In this document: one piece after another, positions 36,477-37,194 of the stretch
Position numbering within the stretch: position 1 is the first letter of the stretch
Layout: each line of letters begins with the position of its first letter
DNA from: Paratrimastix pyriformis
Taxonomy: Eukaryota > Preaxostyla > Paratrimastigidae
Assembly: GCA_027972325.1 (NCBI GenBank)
Contig: JAPMOS010000270.1
Span: 1 to 37,194 of the forward strand
DNA: 37,194 nt
Direction: 5' to 3'
Made by a program: the position numbers and the translations under genes
The notes under the pieces: model-generated
What the model saw: only the letters and a program-made list of their open reading frames with translations
What the model was told of the DNA's origin: nothing
Databases searched by the model: none

Positions 36477-37194
36477 TCACTTTGGACACTTGCACTGACT
36501 CTTGCCATGCAATAGTGTGGCCCCTGAGGTGATCACCAGTCGGGAGCGGGACAGACCCTTGATCTCGACAGGACCGAAGAGGTCCTCGGAGACCTCGTTG
36601 AGAGCCGCGGCAGCTCCCTGGTCCGCCTCGGGTTCATCCTCATTCTCCTCATCACCACCACCAGACTTGGGCGGGGCCCTTGACGGCCAGCAGCTCTTGG
36701 CGGCCGGCGGCCCCTTGGCGGAGGGCATGGGCCAGGAGGGCCGCAGCGTCGAGGTGGGCTCCATGGCGGCTCTCCGGGCCTCGAGCTGCTCCGTCAGCAT
36801 GACCAACCCGAGCTGGACGGCCTTGAGGGCGGCCTTCAGCTGGTCGGCGTTCAGCTGCGTGTCCTCGGACTCGGCCGAAGATCCCCACGTAGCCATAGGC
36901 CAAGGCCCTGGTGAGCTGGACCGTGTCCAACATGGACACCAGGCGGCCGTCAGCCATAAGGTCTGTGGGGGCCCGCGTGCGTGCATGGCACTCTTGGGTG
37001 GGGCGTTGAGCACCTTGGGCTTCCCAAGAAGCTTAAGAGGAGGAAGCGCTTGAGGATGGCCACATAGGCCTCCGGGTCTCGGAGGGCGTGGTGTTGCTGG
37101 GCCAGGAACTCTCAGGACGAGGTCCCTGAGGAACGCGCTGCAGCTCAGCGTCAACACCTTGCCCAGGCAGGCCAGCGGGTCACTTGACGACGCG
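36477..37194 (-). CDS. DIRS-A3 Gag-like region, cut by the window end
   Basis: Minus-strand stretches LNADQLKAALKAVQLGLVML and LLGKPKVLNAPPKSAMHARG match the A1 Gag-like protein. The N-terminal part would lie beyond the window. Confidence 0.65.
   Translation of the reverse strand, partial: ASSSDPLACLGKVLTLSCSAFLRDLVLRVPGPATPRPPRPGGLCGHPQALPPLKLLGKPKVLNAPPKSAMHARGPPQTLWLTAAWCPCWTRSSSPGPWPMATWGSSAESEDTQLNADQLKAALKAVQLGLVMLTEQLEARRAAMEPTSTLRPSWPMPSAKGPPAAKSCWPSRAPPKSGGGDEENEDEPEADQGAAAALNEVSEDLFGPVEIKGLSRSRLVITSGATLLHGKSQCKCPK

Larger units (their letters stand above)
20965..37001. repeat. ~8 kb direct tandem duplication (units 20965-29084 and 29085-37001)
   Basis: Both units contain, in the same order: AT module, 41-residue frame, basic remnant, DIRS-C module, hairpin region, DIRS-C ICR and DIRS-A. 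Unit 1 is 8,120 bp and unit 2 about 7,917 bp. Differences are mostly 1-5 nt losses in unit 2, with few substitutions. The join at 29084/29085 links the Gag-like region of DIRS-A2 straight to CACAATTTTTGAGC inside the AT module. Confidence 0.9.
32115..37194 (-). mobile_element. DIRS-A copy 3, runs off the window
   Basis: Same family and orientation as A1 and A2. The 3' terminal repeat begins near 32124, the tail runs to 32949, the ICR is 32950-33038, and recombinase, RNase H/NPPF, RT and Gag-like regions follow to the window edge. Unlike A2 it continues past the Gag point where A2 stops. It carries many breaks, the most of the three copies, and small deletions become denser towards the window end. 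Confidence 0.9.

Noticed and set aside
1-37194. rRNA, tRNA or riboswitch genes
   Set aside because: No recognisable conserved rRNA segment, tRNA box pair or riboswitch core was seen on either strand.

Overview
The window is eukaryotic. AT-rich genes that look like those of a large DNA virus (Nucleocytoviricota-like) are interrupted by GC-rich tyrosine-recombinase retrotransposons of the DIRS order. No rRNA, tRNA, CRISPR array or clear host housekeeping gene is visible, so the host species cannot be named. An AT-rich viral island cut by three distinct GC-rich DIRS families fits an old viral integration in a protist, algal or other small-eukaryote genome. The viral genes are treated here as fossils: several are broken, a few still read cleanly.

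Layout. 1-276: unrecognised DNA. 277-1958: three tandem ~560 bp repeats that run into the first viral reading frame. 1951-6177: small viral membrane/virion-type frames, then a long fibre-like gene ending in a peptidase S74 (endosialidase-type) chaperone domain. 6178-11814: a structurally complete DIRS element (family A, copy 1, sense on minus) inserted in the 3' end of the fibre gene. 11816-12540: the fibre remnant and an intact viral SSB-like gene. 12555-13422: AT-rich repeat module, inverted. 13423-17503: 5'-truncated DIRS element of family B (sense on plus). 17504-20923: viral gene cluster. Its centre is a divergent pair, a cysteine-rich C-terminally anchored protein and an N-myristoylated (MGGN) C-terminally anchored protein, resembling the A16/G9/J5 and L1/F9 halves of the poxvirus-type entry-fusion complex. 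The MGGN gene carries a ~155 bp mini-element made only of the ends of a third DIRS family (C). 20923-24093: second AT module, a 41-residue ORF, a basic-protein remnant, and GC-rich DNA holding a DIRS-C internal complementary region. 24094-29084: DIRS-A copy 2, truncated.

From 29085 to the window end, the stretch from 20965 onward is repeated in direct orientation: AT module, small ORF, DIRS-C region, then DIRS-A copy 3, which runs off the window. The repeat is about 200 bp shorter than its partner, mostly through scattered 1-5 nt losses, which suggests an assembly or read-quality effect as much as biology.

How the parts relate. The fibre, entry-type membrane proteins and SSB-like protein fit attachment, fusion and replication roles of a large DNA virus. 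Most viral frames have a TATA-type motif (TTGTATA/TATATA) 1-11 nt before the ATG, unlike the GC-rich elements. Each DIRS element encodes Gag-like, RT/RNase H (with an NPPF-bearing C-terminal domain) and tyrosine recombinase proteins. Its ends are reproduced in an internal complementary region, which identifies the elements and fixes their borders.
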